Of a DNA stretch of 64,000 nt, positions 40,214 through 51,696 are shown piece after piece. This stretch comes from Okapia johnstoni (Eukaryota; Chordata; Mammalia; Artiodactyla; Giraffidae). Position 1 is the first letter of the stretch. Each line of letters starts with the position of its first letter. The notes beneath the pieces were generated by a model. The model worked only from the letters and a program-made list of their open reading frames with translations. It made no database searches and had not been told where the DNA came from. Both the position numbers and the translations under genes were made by a program. The DNA lies in NCBI GenBank assembly GCA_024291935.2, contig CM044320.1, forward strand, positions 47,310,001 through 47,374,000. Direction: 5' to 3'.

Positions 40214-40430
40214 GTGCATGCTAAGTCACTCGTCTCTGACGCTGCAGTCCTATGGACTGTAGCCCACCAGGCTCATCTGTCCTTGGAATTCTGCAGGCAA
40301 GAATACTGGAGCAGGTTGCCATTTCCTCCTCCAGGGGATCTTCTTGACCCAGGGATTGAACTCGAGCCTCATGTCTTCTCCATTGGCAGGCAGGTTCTTT
40401 ACCACTAGCGCCACATGGGAAGAAGATGTA
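40214..40430 (-). mobile_element. Bov-A2-type SINE
   Basis: 'catgctaagtcactcgtctc' to 'taccactagcgccacatggga'. Confidence 0.9.
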
Positions 40431-40829
40431 TGTGGAGGGAAAGGGCCCTGCTTATCTGCGCCTCCAAAAGCTGAGTGTGTCAGCACCGCGGACAGCACCC
40501 ACTCCCAGCACGGGGAATCACTGACCTGCAAGAGGATGGAAAACCTAAAGGCTATCATTTCACTGAGCAAAAGTAAGGAGAGTGGGGGGGGAAATTAGAG
40601 GAGTAAGTACACATATGAAGCGGCAAACTGTCTTGCTCACTACAGACTGAATAAATTTTGACTGGGTAAAGGCAAGGCAGGATGGACCAGTGGGTCATGG
40701 TCCCCTTGGTGACAATGCTTTATACAGATGAAAGTCAGGTATCATATTTTTGTTAACGGTACACCCCCACATTTGAGATCAGAAGACATAGCATCTTTCA
40801 GTAGCACTGCTCTGGTGACCCCGATTCAA

Positions 40830-40990
40830 ATGCCAGTTTTTCCATCAGGTTGAACTTACTTGGACAGACTCTTAATCTCCCCGAGTTATAGTTTCCTCCT
40901 CTGTAAAATGGGGAAGAGGTATGCTCACCTTATAAGATTGCCACATAAATCAAATAACATATTGTGTGTGTATAGGCACCTCTCAATCAT
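40830..40990 (+). mobile_element. MIR SINE
   Basis: 'gtttcctcctctgtaaaatg' and 'cttataagattgccacataa' lie in the MIR 3' half. Confidence 0.6.
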
Positions 40991-41026
40991 TTTTAGTAAT
41001 ATTCTAACAATTTTAAATGTTTATTT

Positions 41027-41210
41027 ATTGCTATTGTTCAGTCTCTAAGTCGACTCTTTGTGACCCCATGGACTGCAGCACACCAGGCTCCCCTCTCCTT
41101 CACTATCTCCTGGAGTTTGCTCAGATTCACATCCATTGAGTCAATGATGCTACCTAATCATCTCATCCTCTGCCACCCCCTTCTCCTTTTGCCCTCAATT
41201 TCCCCCAGAT
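41027..41210 (-). mobile_element. BovB LINE fragment
   Basis: 'attgctattgttcagtctct' to 'ttgccctcaatttcccccag', old subfamily. Confidence 0.85.
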
Positions 41211-41214
41211 AATT

Positions 41215-42480
41215 ATGCTGACATAAAGCACAAATGAGCTCCCATGAAATTTGGTTATTATTATTATTATAGTTGTTTTGGTCAAATAACAAGATCCCAA
41301 TTGACTCATTTTTTCCAAAGAGATGGATAATTGTGGAAGTGTCCTACATAAAGACTATTTGGTTTACACTTGAGAAAGGAGTTTGACTAAATCAGAACAT
41401 AAACCTTTCAACACAGTCCAAATCTATGTACACATAAAAATAAAAGTTGTGAGCTATAAAATAATGAAATGTACATGAACTCGAAGCTAAAGCTCTATCT
41501 TGTAAAAGATAATTTTGTAGATCGAAATGGAAGTTTCCTGTTTGAACTTCAAAGCAATAGACTTTCACTCCTTTAACCCCGTTTCTGCAACTCCCACATC
41601 ATTGCCTGTTTTCTTTTTCCTTTCAGAGCTATGGCATTACCAGCACTGTTTAAAAACATAACCTCCAAAAGCCAGCATTCACTCTTCTGCTAATGACACT
41701 TCTTTCTGCTAGGAATATCATCTTGTGCTCATTATACAAGATGGTTAACATAAACAAAATTGAATTGAAATCATCATTCTCTAGATATGTTGTTTTACTG
41801 AGGAACCAACACAAGAGAACTTAGCTTCACTCTGCTGCCCTGTTTTAAGGTCACCTTGGGCAGGCTTTTTATCTTTCCAGGGGCAGGAAGTAGAGATCTT
41901 TTTTAAAAAAATAAAAGTAGCTGGTACTATGATCAAGTCATTTCCCTCTCTGAATATTTTGCTCCAAAGTCAGCCCAAGGAACGGCCAATGTAGAAGACC
42001 AGATGGAAATAACAATTCTTGCAAATCAAAATGAGTCCCTCAAAGATGTGGATGTTATAAGAAGGTATACTTATAAAGTATTATAGAATAAATGCCTCCA
42101 AAATTTGTCATCAGCTATATACTTTGATAGAGGGAAGAGAGAACCAACCAGTATACCAGTACACAAAGCTTAAAAACACAAAATTTATTGCACTTTCTGG
42201 GTTTAATTCAACAAGTATTTATCTGGTTGTCTACTTCCTGCTCAGCTCTGGACCAGGCTCATTAAAATGATTACTGGGAGGGCAGTTCGGCAGTGCCTGC
42301 CTCCGTGGGCCCTCCACTGGAGTCTTGCTTTAGCTGGTATGTTTCCACCTCTGTACCATCTCATTTCCTGACCTTATTTTCTCTTCCTTCTCAGGAGCTC
42401 ACTAAACTGAAAGAGATCACTTTCCATGCTTCAGTCCTAGCTCAGACTTAGTTCAGATGGAACCAAAACACAGGCTCCAC
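41215..42480. other. Intergenic, unassigned
   Basis: A short (tta)n lies at about 41255-41270. Otherwise no element or gene recognised. Confidence 0.35.
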
Positions 42481-42705
42481 TTTTATTTTTTTAAATGGAG
42501 TATAATTGCTTTACAATGTTGCATTAGTTTCTGTTGTGTAACAACACGAATCAGCTGTATGCATACATATATCCTCTCCTTCTTGCCTCCCCTCCCACCC
42601 CTCTAGGTCATCACAGAGCATAGAACTGAGCTCTCATTGCTACATAGCAGCTTCCCACTAGCTATCTATTTTATACTTAGTAGTGTATATATGTCATTTT
42701 AAAGG
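42481..42705 (-). mobile_element. L1 LINE 3' end fragment
   Basis: T-rich start, 'aatggagtataattgcttta', 'gtaacaacacgaatcagctgt', 'tgctacatagcagcttccca' match the artiodactyl L1 3' UTR in reverse. Confidence 0.85.
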
Positions 42706-43049
42706 GTTCAAACCTCACTGACCCAAAGATCCAGTTTTTATTTGACAAAAATTAAAGTTGCATCCTCTGGACTTACAGGCCAGGGCAGTGCATTTTAAGC
42801 CAATCCCAAATTCATTCCACCCTGAAACTTTCAGGACCAGTTTCAGGGGCTTGGGGATTGCGAGTAAAGCAGGAAAGGGCCATGTGGCTTTTCTGCCTGA
42901 ACTGGGAATGGTGCTGGAGGAGGAATCGGAGGAGGCAGGCTAAGAGGGTGGGAGGCATCAACATCTTTTTTAATTCATAAGGGGAGATAGTACTAGCAGG
43001 AAGTGGAAAGACTTTCAGATTCACCCTGACAGTTGACACATGGTTGGGA

Positions 43050-43740
43050 AGGTGCGGAAATGTGGCACTCAGGCTTTAATTAGCCCGCCTGCAAGCGGGT
43101 TAATTGAAACCAATTCCAGTACCATAGCTCCGTTTTACTGCTTTACCCGTTTTACTGTAATATGGGCGGGCTGCTGTCGGCCTTAAACATCCACGCGTTG
43201 ATGTCGGCCAGGACCATGGATAGCTGCCATCCCTAGGTCCTTCTGTCCTCCCAGCCCTGGGCAGTCTCCAGTTCCACCCGGGAGGACCGGGATTGTGGCT
43301 GTCGGAATCGACTTCCTCTTGCTCTGCTCCCTCCCCACCCACCCCCGCGACTTCTGGGAGCCTGGAGTCGGACCCTATGAAGGGTCTGAGCCAGAGGGCC
43401 AAGAAAGGGGTGCCCCCCTGAGTACCCAAGTCTGCAGTGCTGGGAGTTCAGCTTCTGCACCTGAGAGGCAGCACCCAGGGAGATGACAGAGGAGGAGAAG
43501 GCGGCCACGGGACCCAGGAGACGTCAGGGCAGAGGTGATCTTGCTTTTCTCCCCGAAGGAGGGCAGCTGGTTTGTCAAAGACAGTCCAAGCCCTCTAGGT
43601 ACCCCTTCCCTTCCAAGTGAGCGAAGAGAGAGAGATGTGTTAGAAGCGTCTCTGCACAGTGGAGCTGAGATTTCCCAGGACGGTAAGTTCAATCTCCCCA
43701 TTTCCCCCTCCAATTCTAGTCTCTAGCCCCTGGTAACGCG
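43050..43740. promoter_or_regulatory. CpG-enriched stretch, candidate regulatory element or first exon
   Basis: I count roughly 25 CpGs in about 690 bp, far above the flanks. The stretch includes a GC-box-like gggcggg (43164-43170), a CRE-like gacgtca (43520-43526) and an ACG/GTAAGT consensus splice donor at 43682/43683 on the + strand. A hairpin-forming 'aattagcccgc'/'gcgggttaatt' pair lies at 43077-43104. No repeat was recognised inside. The short frames here (for example 43483-43620) have no recognisable domain, so I do not call a gene. Confidence 0.35.
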
Positions 43741-44559
43741 GGGCTCTTTGAGGGGAGGGGTGGCTAGATGTGGAATTCTCTCCATATTAGTCTTGCATCT
43801 CAGTGTCCCCATTTCACCAATCACTGGGTGGTCTCCACATTCCCTCCCTCCTCTCTTTCCAGATCTCACCATTCCCAGGTCCTGTAGAAAGAGCTGAGAG
43901 GAAGGTCGGGTTACCAGGGCCCGGCTGGGCGTTGAGGTCTGGAGGTCCTTGCCTTTTGTAGGAAGGTAGGGAGGGGATTTGAGATCCTTCTGCTTCAGAT
44001 TGGTCTTCTCTGCTGGCTTCCATTCTAAATGTAGAGGCAGAGCTCAAGGAGAAAAGTCTTCCTCTCCATCCAAGACCGGGGAAGCTTTCCACAGATAACA
44101 TCTTTGTTAAGGAGCCGGAGCTTGCTTTGTGTGTGTGTGTGGTTGGTGGGTGTGTGGCAGAAAGCACGGGAGGCATATTTCAATCTGACTGAGCAGCATC
44201 TTCTAAGGTTTTGGTCTCTGAGAATCCCCAGAGGGCCCAGGGCTGGCCCAGGAGACAAGTCAGGGTGGGAGGCTGGACCTATGACAAGGTTGAGGGGGCG
44301 GAGAGAAACGGTGGAGGAGGTGGGAGGGAAGATGCCCCCTGGGTATCAGAATGGGAATGCAGACACACAATATTGCCTTTGGGGATTTCCAATTTAAATT
44401 ATTGCTACTATTAGTTGTGGGTATCTCAACTAGAATCAGAAGCAGGAAGTATCTGTGGAAGGGGGTCTGGGACTCTGAAAAGTAAATATTTAGTTATGCT
44501 TTATCTGGGTGGTTGGGGGTTGGAGGGAATTCCAACCACCAGACACCTTCAGGCAAGTG
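43741..44559. other. Intergenic, unassigned
   Basis: Moderately GC-rich, with a short (tg)n at about 44130-44155. No coding evidence despite several frames of about 100 codons in both strands. Confidence 0.35.
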
Positions 44560-45360
44560 CTAAGTGCACTAAAAAGATGAATTGGGCAGTGTAAAAAAAT
44601 ATACCAACATGATTTCTATAGCATATTTTGTATTAACAAACATTTTGAAGTAAGCCAAATGTCCAACAAAAAGATTGTTTAGACAAATTATAACCTATAT
44701 ATTGAAATACTGTACTGGTGGGGGTGCTGGTTTAGTTGCTCTATCATGTTGGGCTCTTGTGACCCCATGGACTGTACCCTGCCAGGTTCCTCTGTCCATG
44801 GAATTTCTCAGGCAAAATACTGGAGTGGGTTAATAAAGTTAATCACATCTTTTTTGTTTGTTTGTTTCTTTTCTTAAAACTAATATATAAGGTAAAGAAG
44901 GAAAGCAGTCTCTGACGTCTATCCCAGCCTCAGTAGTAACCCTAACCACTGGTGACATTCTGGTGCTCACAAGTTTTTTTTTTCTTGTAATCATAAAAAG
45001 GAGAAGAATATCCTTCTTAAGGAAGATTGTTGGGAGGGGCATCTCAAAAGAAAATGAGGTGAATCTGTTAAAACTATCAGGGAATCCTAGGAGGTGTGGT
45101 TAAGTGAAAAAAATAAAAGCATGATCATATTTTAATTAAAACAAAAAGCTGTCAATGGTGTGTATGCCTGTATTTAGTCTACAGGTATATTTTTTATGCT
45201 CACAGAGGGAAGAAAAGACTTTCGAGCACCAGAATGTTGCCAGTGGTTGGAGCTGTTACAGAGACTGGGATAGGGGTCAGAGACTGCTCACATTTTTACC
45301 TTATACAGTGGTTCTAAGAAAAGAAAAAAAATGATGTGATTAACGACAATTTCAACTTTG
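44560..45360 (+). mobile_element. Ancient interspersed repeat, split by Bov-A monomer
   Basis: 'agccaaatgtccaacaaaaag', 'gacaaattataacctatata' before, and 'agtgaaaaaaataaaagcat', 'gttgccagtggttggagctg' after, follow the order of a common ancient mammalian repeat whose family I cannot name safely. A Bov-A monomer (-) at about 44722-44835 interrupts it. Confidence 0.45.
44722..44835 (-). mobile_element. Bov-A SINE monomer
   Basis: 'ggtttagttgctctatcatg' to 'aaaatactggagtgggttaa'. Diverged. Confidence 0.8.
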
Positions 45361-45829
45361 ATTTTCTGTTGTTTTGATTCTCATTATTTCAGTATTTTCT
45401 GTAATAAACAAATACCACTGAAATGAGAAAGAAACAAGCACACAAAGGTGTCAATTACTGATACATCTCTCCATTTTAGTCCTTGAAAACAAAAATCCTC
45501 TGTTTAGAATCAAAATTTACTCCCAAGGCTAAGGGAGCTCTGTCCTAGCTGGAAATTTACATGAATATGACATTTCTAAGTCCAGTGTCAGCCTGTCTAT
45601 TGATCACTTAAAACAAGAGCTCAAAAATATGCATGTTCACCCAGAGGCTTATCATTGAATTTTTCTATTCATACTTTCTGAATCAAAACTGAGTGGAGAT
45701 GCCATTTCCCTGGATTGGCTATGCTTGCTAACTTTGTCTCCTTTTAAAGGTAGTTTCTGGAATTGCCGAGTGCTACAGTCTACTCAAAACTTTGTTCTTC
45801 TAAATCTTGCTGACTAAGAAGACAGCAGA

Positions 45830-46050
45830 ACATAGTGATTAAGCACAGGCACTGAAGTCAGACTGAACCTTGGGTTTTCCCATTCACTGAATATGGCCTC
45901 AAACAAATTATTACCATCTTGTGTTTCTGTTCCCTCATCAGTAAGTTGGGAAAATAAATGCCTCATAGATTTATTAAGATAAACCCTTTAAAGAATTTAG
46001 GAGAATGCTAAGTGTCAGCATTAATTATCAACAAGCCTACCTACAAAATG
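45830..46050 (+). mobile_element. MIR SINE
   Basis: 'acatagtgattaagcacagg', 'actgaagtcagactgaacct', 'gttccctcatcagtaagttgg' are in MIR order. Confidence 0.75.
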
Positions 46051-46174
46051 CTAATCAAGGGGCAATGGAAATCAGTTAGAAGCAACTTGGATTTTTTTTT
46101 TTTCTGGACAAAAATACCCAGCATAACCATGAAGAATGGAGCTAGAGAAATAGGAATTGATTAAGGAGCCTTAT

Positions 46175-46202
46175 TTAGGGTTAGGGTTAGGGTTAGGGTT
46201 AG
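46175..46202 (+). repeat. Interstitial telomeric repeat (TTAGGG)4
   Basis: Four perfect TTAGGG units (46175-46198) plus TTAG, with no variant units. Confidence 0.97.
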
Positions 46203-46400
46203 AATGATTTTTAGAGTCAGGCGCCCTGGATTCAATTCCTGGCTTTAGCATTTATCAGCTGTTTGCATGTGAGCAATTATGTTACCTCTCAGTACTTTTG
46301 GTTAATTACAAAATGACGACAATAGCAGTGCCCACTTTATACAGTGGCTGCGATCATTAAGTGACTCTGAGCACTCAGTAAGTGGTAGCTTCTACGTGTC
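46203..46400 (+). mobile_element. MIR SINE abutting the telomeric repeat
   Basis: 'ttttagagtcaggcgccctgg', 'attcaattcctggcttta', 'gagcactcagtaagtggtag' follow MIR. Confidence 0.75.
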
Positions 46401-47410
46401 TCTTGTTCTCTAAAGGCAAAATTGCTTAGACACTGTCAGTTACCCACCCGTATCCTTCTATCCGCTCCGCTTCAGTGCAGACAAGCTTGACTCCCAGCTA
46501 CCAGCTCCTGCATTTCTCTTCCTGAAAGTTTTATCTGGATTCTAAGGCACTTTGCCTGCCCTATGGTAGAAGAAGAGAGCCTGGAAATTAATAACTTCCC
46601 ATCATCTTTCTACCAATGACAATAAGAGTTGGTAGTAAATTTTTTTTTTAATGTATATATACACTGGCTCCCAGAGTTTCCTCTGTGAGATGAAGCTCAG
46701 TTGCCCATAGTAAGAGCTGTTGATCACACATCCTTTAATCATTGCCTTTCCTTCCCTGTCTCTCTTTCCTAAGTTTCTATCTTCAGTTCCTAAATAAACT
46801 ATTTATTCTAGTACAATAGAATAAAATATTCTATTGTACTAGAATCCTTTTCTAGGGTTCATGTTCTGGAAGAGCCCAAAGTAGTACAGAGGCACATAGT
46901 GTTTTAGTAATGATTATAGTGGTGACATGAGTTTCTCCTACAAGCTTCTACATTATTTTCTTCCACGATGGCCATTCTTAAGCCTAATTCTATCACAAAA
47001 TTCCTCTCTTTTTTTGCTCAGATGTCTTAATTTCTCTTTCTTAAATTTGCTTTGATTCCAAGGAAATATATAAGCTCTTGACAATTGCCACTACCTGGTG
47101 ATCAAGCATGGACACAATTTGGACCATTATCACTTTGTTTGTCTGGAATTTGTTTCATAGCTTACAGTGTGTACTCTCCAAAGTTCTAAAATGGGACTTC
47201 AGACAGGCTTCTCATCTGCAGTGAGAATATAATCACTGTCAGGCAGGAATCTGACAGGCAGACCCTGATCTTTCCTAATAATATGGCTGGAAATATGAAC
47301 CTGGATTTAGACCACTGTGTATGTACTGCACAATCTCTGATCCCAGACATGTAGACAAAGGGAAATTGGACTCTTTTGTTCATGAGGATCTTAGAAGGAA
47401 CAATTGCACA
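46401..47410. other. Intergenic, unassigned
   Basis: Apart from the hairpin at 46805-46845, no gene or confident repeat was seen. Confidence 0.35.
46805..46845. repeat. Perfect 19-bp inverted repeat, 3-base loop
   Basis: Left arm attctagtacaatagaata (46805-46823), loop aaa, right arm its exact reverse complement (46827-46845). AT-rich, in otherwise unique-looking sequence. Confidence 0.97.
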
Positions 47411-47580
47411 CAGTAGAGCTGGTAGCCTGAAGTCACATAGGTTAGAGTTTCATCCCAGCTCTTTCACAACTAGCTATGTAACCTTGAGAAGTTTATCCTT
47501 CTAAACTCTGATTCTCCTCATTTGCAAATTCAGGATAATAATACATATATACATACCTCACAAGGTTTTTTAGCAATTAA
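47411..47580 (+). mobile_element. MIR SINE
   Basis: 'catcccagctctttcacaac', 'gctatgtaaccttgagaag', 'cctcacaaggttttttagca' follow MIR. Confidence 0.75.
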
Positions 47581-47600
47581 ATATGCTAATACATATTAAG

Positions 47601-47832
47601 GACTTCCCCAGTGGCTCAGTGGTAAAGAAATCCACCTGCCAGTGCAGGACATGAGGGTTTGATCCCTGGGTCAAGAAGATTCCCTGGAGGAGGAAATGAC
47701 AATCCATTCCAGTATTCTTGCTGGGCAAATTCCAAAGACAGAGGAGCCTGGCAGGTTGCAGTCTATGGGGTTGCAAAAGAGTCAGACATGACTTAGTACA
47801 AGTCATGTACATGTACATGTACTTAGTACAAG
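47601..47832 (+). mobile_element. Bov-A2-type SINE with target duplication
   Basis: 'gacttccccagtggctcagt' to 'agtcagacatgacttagtac', then a (gtacat)-rich tail. The 11-bp target tacatattaag is at 47590-47600 and 47833-47843. Confidence 0.92.
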
Positions 47833-48215
47833 TACATATTAAGTACTTAACACAATGGCATATGTCTAAGAAATGTCAGTCCTCATTTTAGCTCATAATA
47901 ATAATAACAACAACATCTTGTAGAGGAATCATAGAGTACCATACAGTATACAATGAATTTATACCATCTGGACACTGGAAGAAGACTGTTGACATCCTAC
48001 AGCACCGCAATCCTCTAACTGAAGTAAGGGTAGGTAACATTTTACAGTCTACACAATTGGCTTCAACAAGCAAATGTAGTCATTGTTCAGCACATGTTAG
48101 ATATGATTGTTGGTGTTGCTGTTGAAACTACAGGCAAACGGTAGAGCTAGTTGTTGAAAGACATAAGGCTACAGGTCAGTACAGAGCCTACTCACTGTCA
48201 CCCAGCAGGTGGCCA

Positions 48216-48426
48216 TTTGTTGTTAGTTGCTAAGTCATGTCTGACTCTTTTGGGACACCATGGACTGTAGCCTTACAGGCTCCTCTGTCCATGGGATTTC
48301 CCAGGCAGGAATACTGGAGTGGGTTGCCATTTCCTTCTCCAGGGAATCTTCCCAATCCAGGGATTGAAACCTTGTCTCCTCCATTGCAGGCAGATTCTTT
48401 ACTACTGATCCACCAGTGTAACCCAT
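48216..48426 (-). mobile_element. Bov-A2-type SINE with target duplication
   Basis: 'gttgctaagtcatgtctgac' to 'tactactgatccaccagtgt'. aggtggcca is present at 48207-48215 and 48427-48435. Confidence 0.92.
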
Positions 48427-48842
48427 AGGTGGCCACAGGTAACATCTAACACCAGCTGAGAAAGGAGACCATCTCTCTTCTCCAGGTCAAGAGTATGCGC
48501 AGGGCCCTGACTATCTTGGAAAGGAAGGCCGGGGTTTCTGGGTGCAGTTTGCCAGAGGGAGGGGTGGGTTTCATCAGTGTGGCATTGAGCTGGAAGTACA
48601 TTGAGACAGAAAAGGAGCCTGGTTTCTGCCTCCTAGGTGCACTCACAGAGTAAATACCTTGATTGGCTAGTTGATCAGTTCCCAGGATACAACGAGCATC
48701 CATATATGCAGGTCCCATTGCTGCTGGTGGAACACACGGTGACATTTACCCTAGAAATTTCTGTCCCTTATCTCCAAAGCCCCATATTGGAGACCCTATT
48801 CAGAGAGAACTCTTACATCCTCTCCTATCACACTACTGCTTT

Positions 48843-49180
48843 AAAAAAATGTATTTATTTATTTAAATTTTAGTTTTTTAGCTGTGCTCGGTCTTCATTC
48901 CTGCATGGGTTTTTTTTCTAGTTATGGCGAATGGGGCCACTTTCTAGTTGCAGTGCATGGCTTCTTATAGCAGTGGCTTTTTTTGTTGCAGAGCATGGGC
49001 TCTAGGGCACACGGGCTTCAGTAAGTAGTTGTAGCTCCCAGGCTCTAGAGCACAGGCTCAATGGTTGTTCAGGGGCTTAGTTGCCCCACGACATGTGGGA
49101 TCTTCCTGGACCAGGGATCAAACGCATGTCTCCTGCATTGGCAGTGGATTCTTTATCACTGAGCCACCAGGGAAGCGCCA
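48843..49180 (-). mobile_element. tRNA-derived artiodactyl SINE, long form
   Basis: 'gtatttatttatttaaat' head, 'gtagctcccaggctctagag', 'ggatcttcctggaccaggga', 'ttatcactgagccaccaggg'. Antisense; subfamily not resolved. Confidence 0.8.
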
Positions 49181-49449
49181 CAGTATTGCTTTCTAAGAAA
49201 ACATCCTTCTTGTGGCAGAGAGGCATGGTTAAACAATTTAATTCCTTACTCAAATCTTTGGGAAGTGCACCTAAAGGTAATTCTATTTCTTTTCTTATAG
49301 CAAAACATCCTGATACTCCACAATTTCTCTCCTTTCTTTCTCCTGTACTTAATATCTCTCAAACATACAACCTATGAAGCTTGTCTTTCTCTCTTCTGTA
49401 TTTACCTTCCTGTCTACTTCTGACTTTCTGGCTCTAAAGATAACACAGT

Positions 49450-50070
49450 GTCATGGTTCAAAGCATAGTCTCTGGAATCAGATTGGCTAGCTTTGAATCC
49501 TAGCACTGCCATTGTTTGTAGCCTTGGACAAGTTGCCTAATAATATTAGTTGACATACATTGATTTTTACCTTGTACCAGGCAGGTATTAAGTAACTTGC
49601 CCAAGGTAACTTAGCTCCTCAGTGATAGAGATAGGACCTGAGCTCAGGTGGCTTGGCTCCAAAGCCCACACTCTTGGAGGCTATGCTCTTCTGCTATGAT
49701 ATGCCTCAGTTTTTTCATCTTTAAAATGGGAATAATAGTAATATCTCCTCATGGCAGGGAATGCTATGTGCTAGTGAATGGTAAAGCTATAACTAAATTA
49801 ATTTCCTCAACTGAAGTTCAGAGAAGCTAAGTTACTTCCCTAATAGTCACATTAATAAATGGCTAAAGCAAAGTAGATTTAAATTCAAATCTATACTACT
49901 TCTAGACTAGCTATTCAAAACATACTCAGCCATCTGCTAATGTTGTGGTATTAAACATGTTTCTTTATCTCTCTTGGCTTCAGTTTTCTGATCTTTAAAT
50001 TCAGGATGAAAAAACTTGTCCTGTCCACTTCACAAAGTTGGGATAAGAATAAAAATCAAATATGACAATG
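49450..50070. mobile_element. Cluster of interleaved MIR fragments in both orientations
   Basis: Sense MIR 5' part (49450-about 49540), antisense fragment (about 49590-49675), sense 3' part (about 49700-49765), antisense fragment (about 49800-49890) and sense 3' part (about 49955-50070) follow each other. Confidence 0.6.
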
Positions 50071-50524
50071 TAACTTGTAGACCTTCAAATGGCATGGAAA
50101 TGAAAGTTAAGTTACCACTAGAGCTTTCTAGAAGCTTTCCCCTAAGTGGCACACAGCTGGAAAATGAACAAAGTTTGGTGGACACACCAGACACCCTCGA
50201 ATTAACCAAGGACACCACAGATGGCTATTTAGTCTATGGGGAGGTCTATTAAGAAAACCTATTGAGGAGAGGACAGGGGGTGACTGCCAGGGTCCCTGGG
50301 GCCAGATGTATAGGAGAATCGGAGTGCTGCCCCTGCTGCACACTGAGAATGGGAGGAGAACCTCTGTGGTACTGAATCAACAGTTTACTTAAGAGATTAT
50401 GTATGGAGAAGGAAGCTTCAATAGCTGGGCTCATGGAGAACCCAGTTACATATACATCCACTCTTCCCTCATCCTCATCCTAACAGAATCACTAGGACTG
50501 CCTTCTCTTAGGGAACAGGCTGCC

Positions 50525-50700
50525 TCACTCATTTGTTCAACAAATATTTGTTAATTACCTACCATGCATCAGACACAATTCCAAAGAAAGTTTCCTGCTT
50601 TTGTGGTGACTGCATCCTGACATAAGGATGCAGGAGGGAAGACATGAAGTAAAGAATGTAATCATTTTGTGTGATAAGGGCTATAAAGACAATAAACATC
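50525..50700 (-). mobile_element. Ancient repeat with L2-like terminus
   Basis: 'gttcaacaaatatttgttaa' and 'cctaccatgcatcagaca' are the reverse of an L2-type 3' end. The remainder ('gataagggctataaagac') belongs to an old repeat I cannot name. Confidence 0.45.
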
Positions 50701-51486
50701 TAATTGTTCATGAAAATAATTTCTGATGATAGATCATTATATACTTTTGGCAAATAATCTGAAGGTGTTCAAATAAATCAAGGACATTACTATAATAAAC
50801 CTTATATTCTCATCTGCCTACTTACATCAATAAATACCTAAAATTAAAAAAAAAATTAACACAACAAATAGAATCAATACTGGTTCCTGACTCATTCTAG
50901 CAATAAGTAAATTAGTTCTGTATAAACTAATGGAGGTTAGAAAAATCTTCATTTACCTAATTTATAAATGCATTTCCAATTAAAGTGAACTTTTGTAGTT
51001 TTTAATAATTTATAAATTGTGTACTAATAATATTTGTACATTTCACTCAATCCAAAAGAAATATTTTAATGCATAGGATCTTATTGTCACAGGAAATTTT
51101 TAAAAAACACACTCACCTTTAACTTATATTCATATTTTTATTGCAAAGATCAACAAAATGCTTTAAGAAATGAAGCATGTATGCCATTGGGATAAAATTC
51201 TGTATGTAATATGGAATGGAAATATGACTTTTTTTAAACAGGAAGATACAAATTTTCTAACTATAAACAAAGTGTTTATTCACGTATTTTGAGTTGATTA
51301 TGGTGAGTACCAAATTGCAATGGAATTCAGATTTCATTGGATACCTATAGAAGTATGTGTGGTTTTATTTTATTGTTTGTTTTTTATTTTTTTACAGTTT
51401 TATTTTAAATGTCACTATTTTAATATACTAGGAATTATATTCTTGGCAACACATGATAAAATAATAACTTCAAAATATATAAGGGG
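50701..51486. other. Intergenic, very AT-rich, unassigned
   Basis: No gene or repeat recognised. Confidence 0.35.
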
Positions 51487-51696
51487 TCTGTGTGTTAGTT
51501 GCTCAGTCACGTCTGACTCTTTGCAACCCCATGGACTGTAGCCCACCAGCTCCTCTGTCCATGGAATTCTCCAGGCAAGAAGACTGGAGTGGGTTGCCAT
51601 GCCCTCCTCCCGGGGATCATCCCAACTCAGGGATCGAACGTGGGTCTCCTGCATTGCAGGCAGATTCTTTACCGTCTGAGCCAGGAGGGAAGACCC
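51487..51696 (-). mobile_element. Bov-A2-type SINE
   Basis: 'gttgctcagtcacgtctgac' to 'cgtctgagccaggagggaag'. Imperfect target pair atataagggg/atataagagg at 51477-51486 and 51697-51706. Confidence 0.92.

Noticed and set aside
43100..43713. Several overlapping frames of 60-112 codons in the CpG-rich zone
   Set aside because: GC-rich DNA lacks stop codons by composition; the frames overlap on both strands and have no domain, so no CDS is called.
46805..46845. Hairpin as a microRNA precursor
   Set aside because: A 19-bp stem with 3-base loop is too short, and there is no flanking lower stem.
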